Origin: Metabacillus crassostreae
GTDB lineage: Bacteria; Bacillota; Bacilli; Bacillales; Bacillaceae
DNA: 64,000 nucleotides
Assembly (NCBI RefSeq): GCF_016908395.1
Contig: NZ_JAFBDU010000001.1
Coordinates: forward strand, 558,001-622,000
Direction: 5' to 3'
Positions within the stretch are counted from its first letter, which is position 1; each line of letters starts with the position of its first letter. This document shows positions 24,492-31,987 of this stretch, one piece after another. Below the pieces are notes generated by a model. It was not told the DNA's origin. It did no database searches and saw only the letters and a list, made by a program, of their open reading frames with translations. A program made the translations under genes and the position numbers.

Positions 24492-25898
24492 ATGATAGAA
24501 ATAACACTTATTTTAGATAATAAAAACAGCAAACCAATGTACATACAACTTGCCAATCACATTAAACAAGAAATTTTGTGTGGAAGAATAAAACCAAATG
24601 AAAAATTACCCTCAAAGAGAAATTTAGCCAATCACCTTGGGTTAAGTATAAACACAATTCAGTCAGCATACGAGCAATTAAGTGCAGAGGGATATGTGGA
24701 AAGTAAACCCCGAAAAGGGTTATTTGTTACAACTGTTAACCATGATTTGAAAATTAACCAAAACCAAAGCTGTGAAAAGGTGGATTCAAAAACAAAATTA
24801 ATACAAGAAAAACCAATGATCGACTTTAATTCAGGTAAAGTTGATTTACAACTATTCCCATATTCAATATGGAGGAAATTAACCCTTCAATCATTGTACG
24901 AGGACGAAGGAAAGTTGTTTTACATGGGAAATCCCCAAGGAGAGGTTAACCTTCGTGAGCAGATTTCAGCACACCTTTATGCTTCCAGGGGTGTTAGATG
25001 TTCTCCAGAACAAATCGTAATTGGTGCAGGAATTCAGGTGCTATTAGGATTATTGTGTTTAATTATCGGTAAAGAACATACCTATGCCCTTGAGAATCCT
25101 GGTTTCCATAGGACAAGAATTACTTTACAAGATTTAGGGGTACAAACTGTTCCTATATCTCTAGACGAAGATGGGATAAATATTACCCATTTAAAGAAAA
25201 CAGATGCTAATGTTGTTTATGTTACACCATCTCATCAATTTCCAAATGGAATGATAATGCCTATCTCCCGAAGAATGGAACTGTTAAAATGGGCAGAAGA
25301 AAAGAATAGGTATATTATTGAAGATGACTATGACGGTGAGTATCGATATAAAGGGAAACCTATTCCTTCATTACAAGGATTAGATAAAAATGAAAAGGTA
25401 GTGTATTTAGGTACTTTTTCAAAATCGTTAATTCCTTCAATTCGTATAAGTTATATTGTATTACCATCCTCACTGTTGAATAGATACGAAGAACATTTTA
25501 CTATATATAAACAAACAGTATCTCGATTACATCAAGATACTCTATTCCGTTTTATTAACGATGGACATTGGGACAGTCATCTAAATAAAATGAGGACACT
25601 TTATCGAAAAAAACATGAGACCTTAACCTCAGCAATTAAGAATCTTTTAGGAGAAAAGGTAAAAGTAATTGGACAGAAATCGGGACTCCATATTGTCTTG
25701 GAAGTGAAAAACAATATGAATGAAAACGAGCTAATTAGTAAAGCAGCCAGTAAGGGGGTAAAGGTTTATCCACTATCAATATATTATCAAGATGGACTTC
25801 AAAGCAAAGTTCATAGAATCTTACTTGGTTTCGGGGGATTAACAGAAACTGAAATCCATATAGGGATTAGGCTATTAAAAGTAGCATGGGAACTCTAA
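24492..25898 (+). CDS. MocR/PdxR-type regulator (GntR HTH plus aminotransferase domain)
   Basis: 468 residues. N-terminal GntR winged helix (PMYIQLANHIKQEILCGRIKPNEKLPSKRNLANHLGLSINTIQSAYEQLSAEGYVESKPRKGLFV, residues 15-80), linker, then a fold-type I aminotransferase domain. The PLP lysine lies in GTFSKSLIPSIRISYIV; VIEDDYDGEYRY holds the pyridine-nitrogen aspartate. It binds PLP as effector rather than catalysing. ATG 24492 with GTAGGAGAG upstream; the frame starts 21 bases earlier without a site. Confidence 0.9.
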   Translation: MIEITLILDNKNSKPMYIQLANHIKQEILCGRIKPNEKLPSKRNLANHLGLSINTIQSAYEQLSAEGYVESKPRKGLFVTTVNHDLKINQNQSCEKVDSKTKLIQEKPMIDFNSGKVDLQLFPYSIWRKLTLQSLYEDEGKLFYMGNPQGEVNLREQISAHLYASRGVRCSPEQIVIGAGIQVLLGLLCLIIGKEHTYALENPGFHRTRITLQDLGVQTVPISLDEDGINITHLKKTDANVVYVTPSHQFPNGMIMPISRRMELLKWAEEKNRYIIEDDYDGEYRYKGKPIPSLQGLDKNEKVVYLGTFSKSLIPSIRISYIVLPSSLLNRYEEHFTIYKQTVSRLHQDTLFRFINDGHWDSHLNKMRTLYRKKHETLTSAIKNLLGEKVKVIGQKSGLHIVLEVKNNMNENELISKAASKGVKVYPLSIYYQDGLQSKVHRILLGFGGLTETEIHIGIRLLKVAWEL

Positions 25899-26058
25899 CT
25901 AAGTTGATTGTATATTATTAAACTAATGGAATTCAGACATCTATCACCATGATAATCATCTAATAAAAGAAGGATTAACCCCCCTATTTAGTGGAAGTAA
26001 TTCAAAGGACGGAGCAGATTTGTGGAACAATAAATTTTGGAAATAGTGGTAGAAAAGT
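25899..26058. other. Intergenic, repeat-like remnants
   Basis: AAACTAATGGAATTCAG (25920) and AAGGACGGAGCAGATTTGTGG (26008) look like eroded outer arms of repeat A. No gene. Confidence 0.3.
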
Positions 26059-26224
26059 ATGAGTAAAAATATGCGATCTATATCTATCATCTTTTTAGGT
26101 AAATATATTCTTCAGGGCTCTTGCTACCGCATATAAAAGTGTGAATAAAGTGATATCAGAGCAAAGACAGAAAATGGAATTGGCAATTAAAGATATTACT
26201 GTGTTAATCAGTAATCAAAGATGA
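26059..26224 (+). pseudogene. Short broken reading frame
   Basis: MSKNMRSISIIFLG from ATG 26059, then in another frame FFRALATAYKSVNKVISEQRQKMELAIKDITVLISNQR to a TGA at 26222-26224. Joined by one frameshift near 26100 they would give an about 52-residue protein with a hydrophobic start and a helical charged tail. No strong ribosome binding site. Family unknown. Confidence 0.3.
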
Positions 26225-26245
26225 AGAATGGAGTAGTGTGAGTTT

Positions 26246-26608
26246 ATGAGTGGAAAAATTGATGGTGAAAAAGAATATTTTTCATTTGAAAATATAAGGG
26301 TGGAATTAATTGATGATTTTAAGCAAAATAACACAAATGGCTTAGAAGATTGTGCACACTTTCTTATTGACTTTTATACTGAACACAGAAGCAGGTCAGA
26401 AGAAATGGAAATGACAATTTTCATTTTAATAGCTGAAGCTCTTATAGATAGAAAAGGTACTTCCCAATATGTTTTTAGAAAAGCACTAAATTATATAGAA
26501 AGCGGTAAACTACCCAAAATCTGGTCTAAACAAAGCATTAACAATATTGATATTAAACAAAGATTAGATGTACTACAAAAGGTAGAGAGCCACATTAAAT
26601 TAATATAA
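26246..26608 (+). CDS. Hypothetical protein, 120 aa, immunity-like
   Basis: Soluble, helical: FENIRVELIDDFKQNNTNGLEDCAHFLIDFYTEHRSRSEEMEMTIFILIAEALIDRKGTSQYVFRKALNYIESG. The pattern of an A-x-x-x-x-x-FY-E stretch followed by E-x-E-x-T-x-x-x-x-x-AE recalls small Imm3-type immunity proteins, but I would not assign it without a profile search. ATG after GAATGGAGTAG. Confidence 0.55.
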   Translation: MSGKIDGEKEYFSFENIRVELIDDFKQNNTNGLEDCAHFLIDFYTEHRSRSEEMEMTIFILIAEALIDRKGTSQYVFRKALNYIESGKLPKIWSKQSINNIDIKQRLDVLQKVESHIKLI

Positions 26609-26865
26609 ATTACTTGAAGCTAGTAGTCGATAACAAGTTAGAAGACATGTTTAAATTTTGAATGCCTTTAGCCATTGAGAAGATAGATAATTATTATTCA
26701 ATTTTGCATTAAACATCCTGTTATGAATCTGAAGTTATTTAAAACTACTATTTCCTCTTTAATTAGGTGACAGAAACCTAAAAACAACATCATAGATGGT
26801 TGAAACTTAAAATCGTCAGTAATTAACACATAACCTAAAAGCTAAATAGCAGTTATTGAAAAAAT
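26609..26865. other. Intergenic, no gene seen
   Basis: About 250 bp of AT-rich sequence with stops in every frame and no recognisable motif. Confidence 0.3.
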
Positions 26866-26995
26866 TCGCTAAATCTTGATGTTGGTAATGAGATAAGAGA
26901 CTTTCAAAAGATCAAAAAGGTTACAGTTTGATATGTATATTTATTATTTAGATCAATCCAAAGTTTCTTATTGATTTAAAAGGGTCCTTTAGTTT
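26866..26995. repeat. Repeat C, copy 2
   Basis: GATGTTGGTAATGAGATAAG, AGACTTTCAAAAGATC, ATATGTATATTTATTATTTA; aligns with 11985-12118. Ends in a degenerate repeat A (AAAAGGGTCCTTTAGTTTAA). Confidence 0.6.
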
Positions 26996-27125
26996 AATAA
27001 GGAAGCCAGGAACTTATGTCGCTTAATTAATTCAGAAAAATAAATATATTCCTGGAAGGAATTAATTAGTGAAATAGAGAACTATAGTGTGAATGACTCA
27101 CAATACTATAGTAAAGGTGAGTAGC

Positions 27126-27536
27126 ATGAGTTTTCAGGCTGATAAGATATTCGTGAATTTAGCAGTAAAAAATTTAAATAAGACTAAGGAATTTTTCTCT
27201 AAATTGGGATTTGAATTCAATGCTCAGTTTACAAATGAATTCGCAGCAAGCATGATTATTAATGATAATATATTTGCTATGTTATTAGTTGAAGATCATT
27301 TTAAGACTTTTACGAAAAAAGAAATTGCGGATTCTACAAAAAGTAATGAAGTAATCTTGGCACTATCTGTTGATAGTAAAGAAAAAGTCATTGAGGTTGT
27401 AAATAAAGCTACAGAAGTAGGTGGAAAACCTTCAAAGGACCAACAAGACCATGGTTTTATGTTTGGATGGGGTTTTGAGGATATTGACGGTCATCTTTGT
27501 GAGCTTTTTTTTATGGATGAAAGTGCAATAAAATAA
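27126..27536 (+). CDS. VOC-family protein (PhnB/YwbC-like)
   Basis: 136 residues. IFVNLAVKNLNKTKEFFSKLGFEFNAQFTNE opens the first module; EVILALSVDSKEKVIEVVNKATEVGGKPSKDQQDHGFMFGWGFEDIDGHLCELFFMD is the second, with the F-x-D-x-DGH-x-x-E end typical of VOC enzymes. ATG 27126 after AAAGGTGAG. Single gene. Confidence 0.82.
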   Translation: MSFQADKIFVNLAVKNLNKTKEFFSKLGFEFNAQFTNEFAASMIINDNIFAMLLVEDHFKTFTKKEIADSTKSNEVILALSVDSKEKVIEVVNKATEVGGKPSKDQQDHGFMFGWGFEDIDGHLCELFFMDESAIK

Positions 27537-27934
27537 TTTATCCTGATAATTAAGTGATTCATACTAAGGATTGTAGAGGTTAGCACATGATGTTTGCCTT
27601 TTTGATTACGTTAAGAAGGAATATGTAAAACATCGCTATAGTTGCCAAATAAAATTAAAGGGTGTTTATGTTCAAGAATTTATTTGCATCTGAGTCTCGA
27701 TTTATTAATCGGAATATATAAGAAGATGTATAGGTTCTTTACAGAAGTTATAAGTAATAGTGAAAGTGAGATTTTAAAATCTTCAAAGTATGGGTCCAAC
27801 TTCTTTACCGAAGCTTAATTCTGTTTGAAGGAAGGGCTATATTTGAGAGACTAAGGAGAGTTTCAAAGGATTCAACTATTAAACTAGTTTTAAAAGCTAG
27901 AAAACCATTATTTTTTTGTGAACAATTTCACTTA
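27537..27934. other. Intergenic, no gene seen
   Basis: About 400 bp. One 30-codon frame (MYRFFTEVISNSESEILKSS from 27731) has no ribosome binding site. Nothing recognised. Confidence 0.3.
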
Positions 27935-28015
27935 ATGGGTGCAAGAGTTGAAGATCAAGACAAAGCAGTAGCACTTTTATGTTTATTGAAGTAAAGGGCA
28001 GTTTAATGCAATAAG
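27935..28015. repeat. Degenerate repeat A, long-loop variant
   Basis: TTAATGGGTGCAAGAGTTGA, AGATCAAGAC, GCACTTTTATGTTTATTGAA, GTAAAGGGCAGTTTAATGC. Aligns with 16571-16640. Confidence 0.5.
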
Positions 28016-28058
28016 AAGTCACATGAAAAATAAAAAGGTAATAAATTGGGAGAGATAA

Positions 28059-28477
28059 ATGTTTCAAGTTGAACTGTATAATGTTATATGGTTATTTGTA
28101 GTAATATTTATGCTTCATGATTTTGAAGAAATTATAGCTGTAGAAAAGTGGTCAATGAAAAATAAAAACAAGATAACTGATGAAAGCAAATGGATACACA
28201 AACAAATCTGGAATTTTTGGAATGTCAATTCATATACCTTTGCCAAAAGGGATGTTTTTTATTTATAACAATGTCATTCATTACATTTTTGAAAATCCAA
28301 AACTTAGAAAGCTCATGGATTGGAGTAATGTATCTATCATTCTTAACATTTGTTTTACTACATAATGTAGCACATGTTATTCAGTCATGGTTATTAAAAA
28401 CCTATACTCCAGGGCTTTATACAGCTATTTTTTTAGTGACTCCTTATACATTATATTTATTAAACCGATTAAATTAA
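28059..28477 (+). pseudogene. HXXEE membrane protein, frameshifted
   Basis: Frame 1 from ATG 28059 (GGGAGAG upstream) reads FMLHDFEEIIAVEKW, the HXXEE signature, up to about 28250. The remainder is in another frame: LSFLTFVLLHNVAHVIQSWLLKTYTPGLYTAIFLVTPYTLYLL, stop at 28475-28477. The switch lies in the GATGTTTTTTATTT tract (28251-28264), a typical slippage site. Homologue of 9640-10155. Could be a sequencing-type indel or a true phase-variable or decayed gene. Confidence 0.8.
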
Positions 28478-28569
28478 TAAAGTGTTCATAAACAAACTCT
28501 GCAGGTTATTTCAAGTAGGAATATCGCATTTTTTGTTTGAATTTAAGTAGTATGAATGGAGGGGAAGTT

Positions 28570-29280
28570 GTGAAAGAAATGGTTAAAGGAACATTTAATC
28601 AACTTGCAAAGGTTTACGAATATAATCTGGACACAACCAGCTTGTATAATAGTGAATATGAAAGACCATCAATGTTAAGTCAGTTGCCAGAAAACTTAAA
28701 TGGTAAAGCTATATTAGATGCTGGCTGTGCTGCTGGCTGGTATACTTTCCAATTAGTCAGTAAAGGAGCTAATGTTGTGGCAACTGATATTAGTCCTGAG
28801 ATGGTTGACTCTACAAAGAGGCGTATAGGAGAAAAGGCAAAGGTTATTTGTCTAGATTTAGAGGATGCATTACCTTTTGATGATAATTCTTTTGATTTTA
28901 TTGTAAGCTCACTGACTCTACATTATTTAAAGAATTGGGATTATACCTTTAGTGAATTTCAAAGGATTTTGAAGCCTAAAGGTATCCTTTTGTTTTCGGT
29001 ACATCACCCTATATCAGATATAAAATTACTCCAAGACCCTAAATATTTCTCAACTGAATTAATAATTGATAAATGGAATAAAGAAGGTAAATTATATGAA
29101 GTACCTTTTTATCGAAGACCTCTAAGTGATATTTTAAACACAACACTTAAATATTTTGCTATTAAAGAAGTTATTGAGCCCCAGCCTACAATGACATTTA
29201 AAGATAAAGCACCTGAAAACTATGACCGACTTATGAAAAGTCCACAATTTTTAATAATAAGTGCAATTTCAAAGTATTGA
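28570..29280 (+). CDS. Class I SAM-dependent methyltransferase
   Basis: 236 residues. AILDAGCAAGWYTFQLVSKGANVVATDISPEMV (motif I and acidic loop), CLDLEDALPFDDNSFDFIVSSLTLHYL, FQRILKPKGILLFSVHHP. A C-terminal segment YEVPFYRRPLSDILNTTL...PQPTMTFKDKAPENYDRLMKSPQFLIIS is characteristic of a Bacillus methyltransferase group. GTG 28570 with GGAGGGG 7 bases upstream preferred over the ATG at 28537. Confidence 0.85.
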   Translation: MKEMVKGTFNQLAKVYEYNLDTTSLYNSEYERPSMLSQLPENLNGKAILDAGCAAGWYTFQLVSKGANVVATDISPEMVDSTKRRIGEKAKVICLDLEDALPFDDNSFDFIVSSLTLHYLKNWDYTFSEFQRILKPKGILLFSVHHPISDIKLLQDPKYFSTELIIDKWNKEGKLYEVPFYRRPLSDILNTTLKYFAIKEVIEPQPTMTFKDKAPENYDRLMKSPQFLIISAISKY

Positions 29281-29289
29281 TATAACTTC

Positions 29290-29355
29290 ATAGAAGGAAC
29301 GGGTGGCGAGTGTTCAATAGGAACAGTCGCTTTTTCACTAATTGTGCAGGGTAGT
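29290..29355. repeat. Dispersed repeat A, copy 4
   Basis: GAACGGGTGGCGAGTGTTC-AATAG-GAACAGTCGC hairpin, TTTTTCACTAATTGTGCAGG, GTAGTTCAAG. 15 bp after the methyltransferase stop. One of the most complete copies. Confidence 0.85.
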
Positions 29356-29384
29356 TCAAGAAGAAATTACTCACATGTATTGAA

Positions 29385-29428
29385 ACTTTTTTCCATTTTA
29401 AGCGTATTAACATTAAATGGAAAAAAGT
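29385..29428. repeat. 16-bp inverted repeat
   Basis: ACTTTTTTCCATTTTA / TTAAATGGAAAAAAGT, reverse complements with one mismatch, 12-base spacer. No T-run after it. Could be an operator or a long stem-loop; the next frame (29441, 29 codons, MQNTKKDIYDIFSHYQDEGF) looks like a truncated gene start. Confidence 0.5.
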
Positions 29429-29711
29429 AGAGTTGTTAAGATGCAGAATACGAAGAAGGATATTTACGATATATTTTCACATTACCAAGATGAGGGATTT
29501 TATTATAAATATATTCCTGAAAAATGTTAAATTACATAAACACAAAAGATATGAAATACCCACTAATGGATCTATAATTGCATTTTAAATTGTGGATTTA
29601 ATACTGGACTCTGTTTTACAGAGAAAGGAAAAGCGAAAGGTGGATTTTCTTGGAAGTTATTGAAGAAAATTTCAAATTGAGATAGATTTTTGAGGAAAGA
29701 AGAGTATTAAG
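29429..29711. other. Intergenic with a possible gene-start remnant
   Basis: ATG 29441 opens a 29-codon frame (IYDIFSHYQDEGFYYKYIPE) with TTAAG before it; it stops early and nothing recognisable continues it. Confidence 0.25.
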
Positions 29712-30149
29712 ATGAAGGAGTGTAAACAAAATTTGAAGCAAAAAATAGGAACCGTAGTGGGAGTAACACTTTTTATAGCAGTGATACTAGGCTTTATTAT
29801 AGGGATTTACTTGTTTGGGATAGCGGGTATTTTTAAATTGCTTGGTATTCAGTACACTTCTGCTTGGTCATTGATTATTTTTGTTATTAGTTTTTTTATT
29901 CTCGCTTTTATTGTCGAACTGTTTTCTAAACCAATTTCTGAACTAATTACAGAAAAAATCACAGGGGAATTTGAAACTTTGCTTATCAAGTTTACTATTC
30001 AAAGTCTATCAAATTGGTTATCTCTTTCTATAGTTGATGTGTTTATGGGTGGTATTACTCTCACCTTGAAAACAGGACTTATAGTTGCGATATTACTGAC
30101 TTCACTTGAAATGGTATTTGAAGATAAAGAAAATGAAAGTAAATCTTAA
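29712..30149 (+). CDS. YrvL-family regulatory membrane protein
   Basis: 145 residues with about four hydrophobic segments. GFIIGIYLFGIAGIFKLLGIQYTSAWSLIIFVISFFILAFIVELFSKPISELI matches the pattern I know for the YrvL family (FGxAGxFxLxGxxYxSxWSLxxFV...VE). In B. subtilis the named member is linked to control of an alternative sigma factor; no sigma factor gene is nearby. ATG with GAGGAAAG upstream. Confidence 0.65.
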   Translation: MKECKQNLKQKIGTVVGVTLFIAVILGFIIGIYLFGIAGIFKLLGIQYTSAWSLIIFVISFFILAFIVELFSKPISELITEKITGEFETLLIKFTIQSLSNWLSLSIVDVFMGGITLTLKTGLIVAILLTSLEMVFEDKENESKS

Positions 30150-30507
30150 ACAAGCGGGTGCTCTTCTAGGACTATGAAAAGGCGTGATTTCTTAAAGGTT
30201 CTCAAGTAAGAAGGTATATGTTTGGTATTGATAATGCATTTCGGTTCTTGTCAACGCGCAAACTTTAAAAAGGATGGGCACATTATAAGAGATACATAAT
30301 ATAAGGAAGGATTAACATAAAAGCATGCGTTTGTATTAGCCCTTACATTGATGTAATGGCTAAAGCTAATAACCATAGAACAATTATACCAAATCTAGTA
30401 GCAGCAACAATCTTTTAGAAAAGAGCCTTTTAATTAGTAATTGCATTTTTCATTTTTTGAAATAGAGATGCAGTTTAGCTGAACAGGCATCGTAGGAGGA
30501 GTTTTTT
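30150..30507. other. Intergenic, no gene seen
   Basis: AAGCGGGTGC (30153) and GATGCAGTTTAGCTGAACAG (30468) look like the two outer arms of an eroded repeat A, 300 bp apart. No gene between. Confidence 0.3.
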
Positions 30508-31032
30508 ATGGAATTTTCTACTGAGAGATTAACAATTAGGACGTATCGGAGTGACGATATGCAAGATGTATTTCATATATACAATAATGAGGATACATGT
30601 AGATATCTCTTACATGATAATTGGACATATGAAAATATGCAGGAAAAATTTAATAAAAAGCTAAAAAACAGTGTACTCACAAAGGATACAGCTTTAAGTT
30701 TGGCAGTAGAAAGTCATAATCAAGTAATAGGTGATTTATCTGTGTGGTATACAGATATGAAAGATACTGTTGAAATTGGCTTTAGCTTTTCTGAAAAAGT
30801 TTCGGGAAGAGGTTACGCTTCAGAAGCAGTGAGTGGTTTAGTCAGGAAGTTATTTGAAGAGTTTTATGTGCATCGCATACAAGCCAATCTTGATGCAAGA
30901 AATAAATCATCACAAAAATTGTGTGAACGTATAGGTATGAGAAAAGAAGCGCATCTCATTCAGGATTTTTGGAATAAAGGTGAATGGACAGATAGCATTA
31001 TATATGGAATGTTGCGTTCGGACTTAGACTAA
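30508..31032 (+). CDS. GNAT acetyltransferase, RimJ/RimL type
   Basis: 174 residues. ERLTIRTYRSDDMQDVFHIYNNEDTCRYL start; GDLSVWYTDMKDTVEIGFSFSEKVSGRGYASEAVSGLVRKLF is motif A; HRIQANLDARNKSSQKLCERIGMRKEAHLIQDFWNKGEWTDSIIYGML is the RimJ signature end. Probable protein- or drug-N-acetyltransferase. GTAGGAGGAG upstream. Confidence 0.88.
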   Translation: MEFSTERLTIRTYRSDDMQDVFHIYNNEDTCRYLLHDNWTYENMQEKFNKKLKNSVLTKDTALSLAVESHNQVIGDLSVWYTDMKDTVEIGFSFSEKVSGRGYASEAVSGLVRKLFEEFYVHRIQANLDARNKSSQKLCERIGMRKEAHLIQDFWNKGEWTDSIIYGMLRSDLD

Positions 31033-31224
31033 AGCTGCAATATTTTAAAGAACCCTCCATGATTACATAGTAAAATAGCTATAAAAGAATAGGTCGAAGC
31101 AAAAGCAAGAGAAATTAGATAGACGTATACATGTTGTTAAAATATAATGTTATTTACTTTAAACATAATAGATTAATATCCTAGTTTTGTTGTTTTATAT
31201 TGTTTATTAGTGAGGAGACTGAAT

Positions 31225-31760
31225 ATGAAATTATCAAAAAGAAAACAACACATTTTAATTATTTTCGTTATTGTACTTTTATTTTCTTTATCAGCTTGTT
31301 CTACTAATCTTGATTTTGATTTATATGATGGTAAATCTTTAAGCATAGCAGTTATTGGAGATCCACCAAAAATTAAAGAGGAACAAGTAAGATTCAGTGA
31401 AATTTCTTTTAATGATTTATCAAGTGAAAAGTTAGATTTATATGATGCAGTCTTTATTATGAAAGATAATCTCTACAAAGCTGCAGAAAGTGAATACTCA
31501 GATGTATACTTAGAATCCAATATCCCATTCTTTTTTATATCTACTACAAGTCATATTCCTTTTACTGAAAAAGATGTTGAATATGATGAGTCTTGGGATT
31601 GGACTCCTGGTAACAGCTATACTGTAGGGGTTCTTAAATCTGAAGGAGATGACAATATAAAAGTTTGGGAGTGGGGTTGTATAATGATAGAAAGGGAGAA
31701 GATACTATACAAGATATGTATTCGATGACCTTCAAGAAAATAGAACAATTTGAACTTTAA
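31225..31760 (+). pseudogene. Lipoprotein with a C-terminal frameshift
   Basis: Signal peptide KLSKRKQHILIIFVIVLLFSLSAC with lipobox LSAC, then an exported domain (GKSLSIAVIGDPPKIKEEQVRFSEIS...LYDAVFIMKDNLYKA). The starting frame ends at 31728, but the codons from about 31672 in the next frame read YNDRKGEDTIQDMYSMTFKKIEQFEL to a stop at 31758-31760, clearly the original C-terminus. One indel in AAAGTTTGGGAGTGGGG explains it. The short form may still be made. ATG 31225 with GAGGAGA upstream. Terminator at 31778. Confidence 0.7.
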
Positions 31761-31777
31761 CAAACTAATGGTTCTAC

Positions 31778-31810
31778 AAAAAGGCGCATTTAACGAAATG
31801 CGCCTTTTTT
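31778..31810 (+). terminator. Terminator after the lipoprotein
   Basis: AAAAAGGCGCATTT / AAATGCGCCTTTTTT with AACG loop. Very strong. Confidence 0.92.
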
Positions 31811-31987
31811 CATAGAATCTAAAATTGTAAATTTCTAGTATAACTTTATTGGATAAATATGTTAAAGTATAATGAGTCTTATAAAACTATAAAAATTTAG
31901 TAACAAGAAAATAGTTGATTATCCTTTTGTTTTCTATTATCTAAATCATCAATATATAAAGGTTTATATAGTCATAGAGGTGCAATA

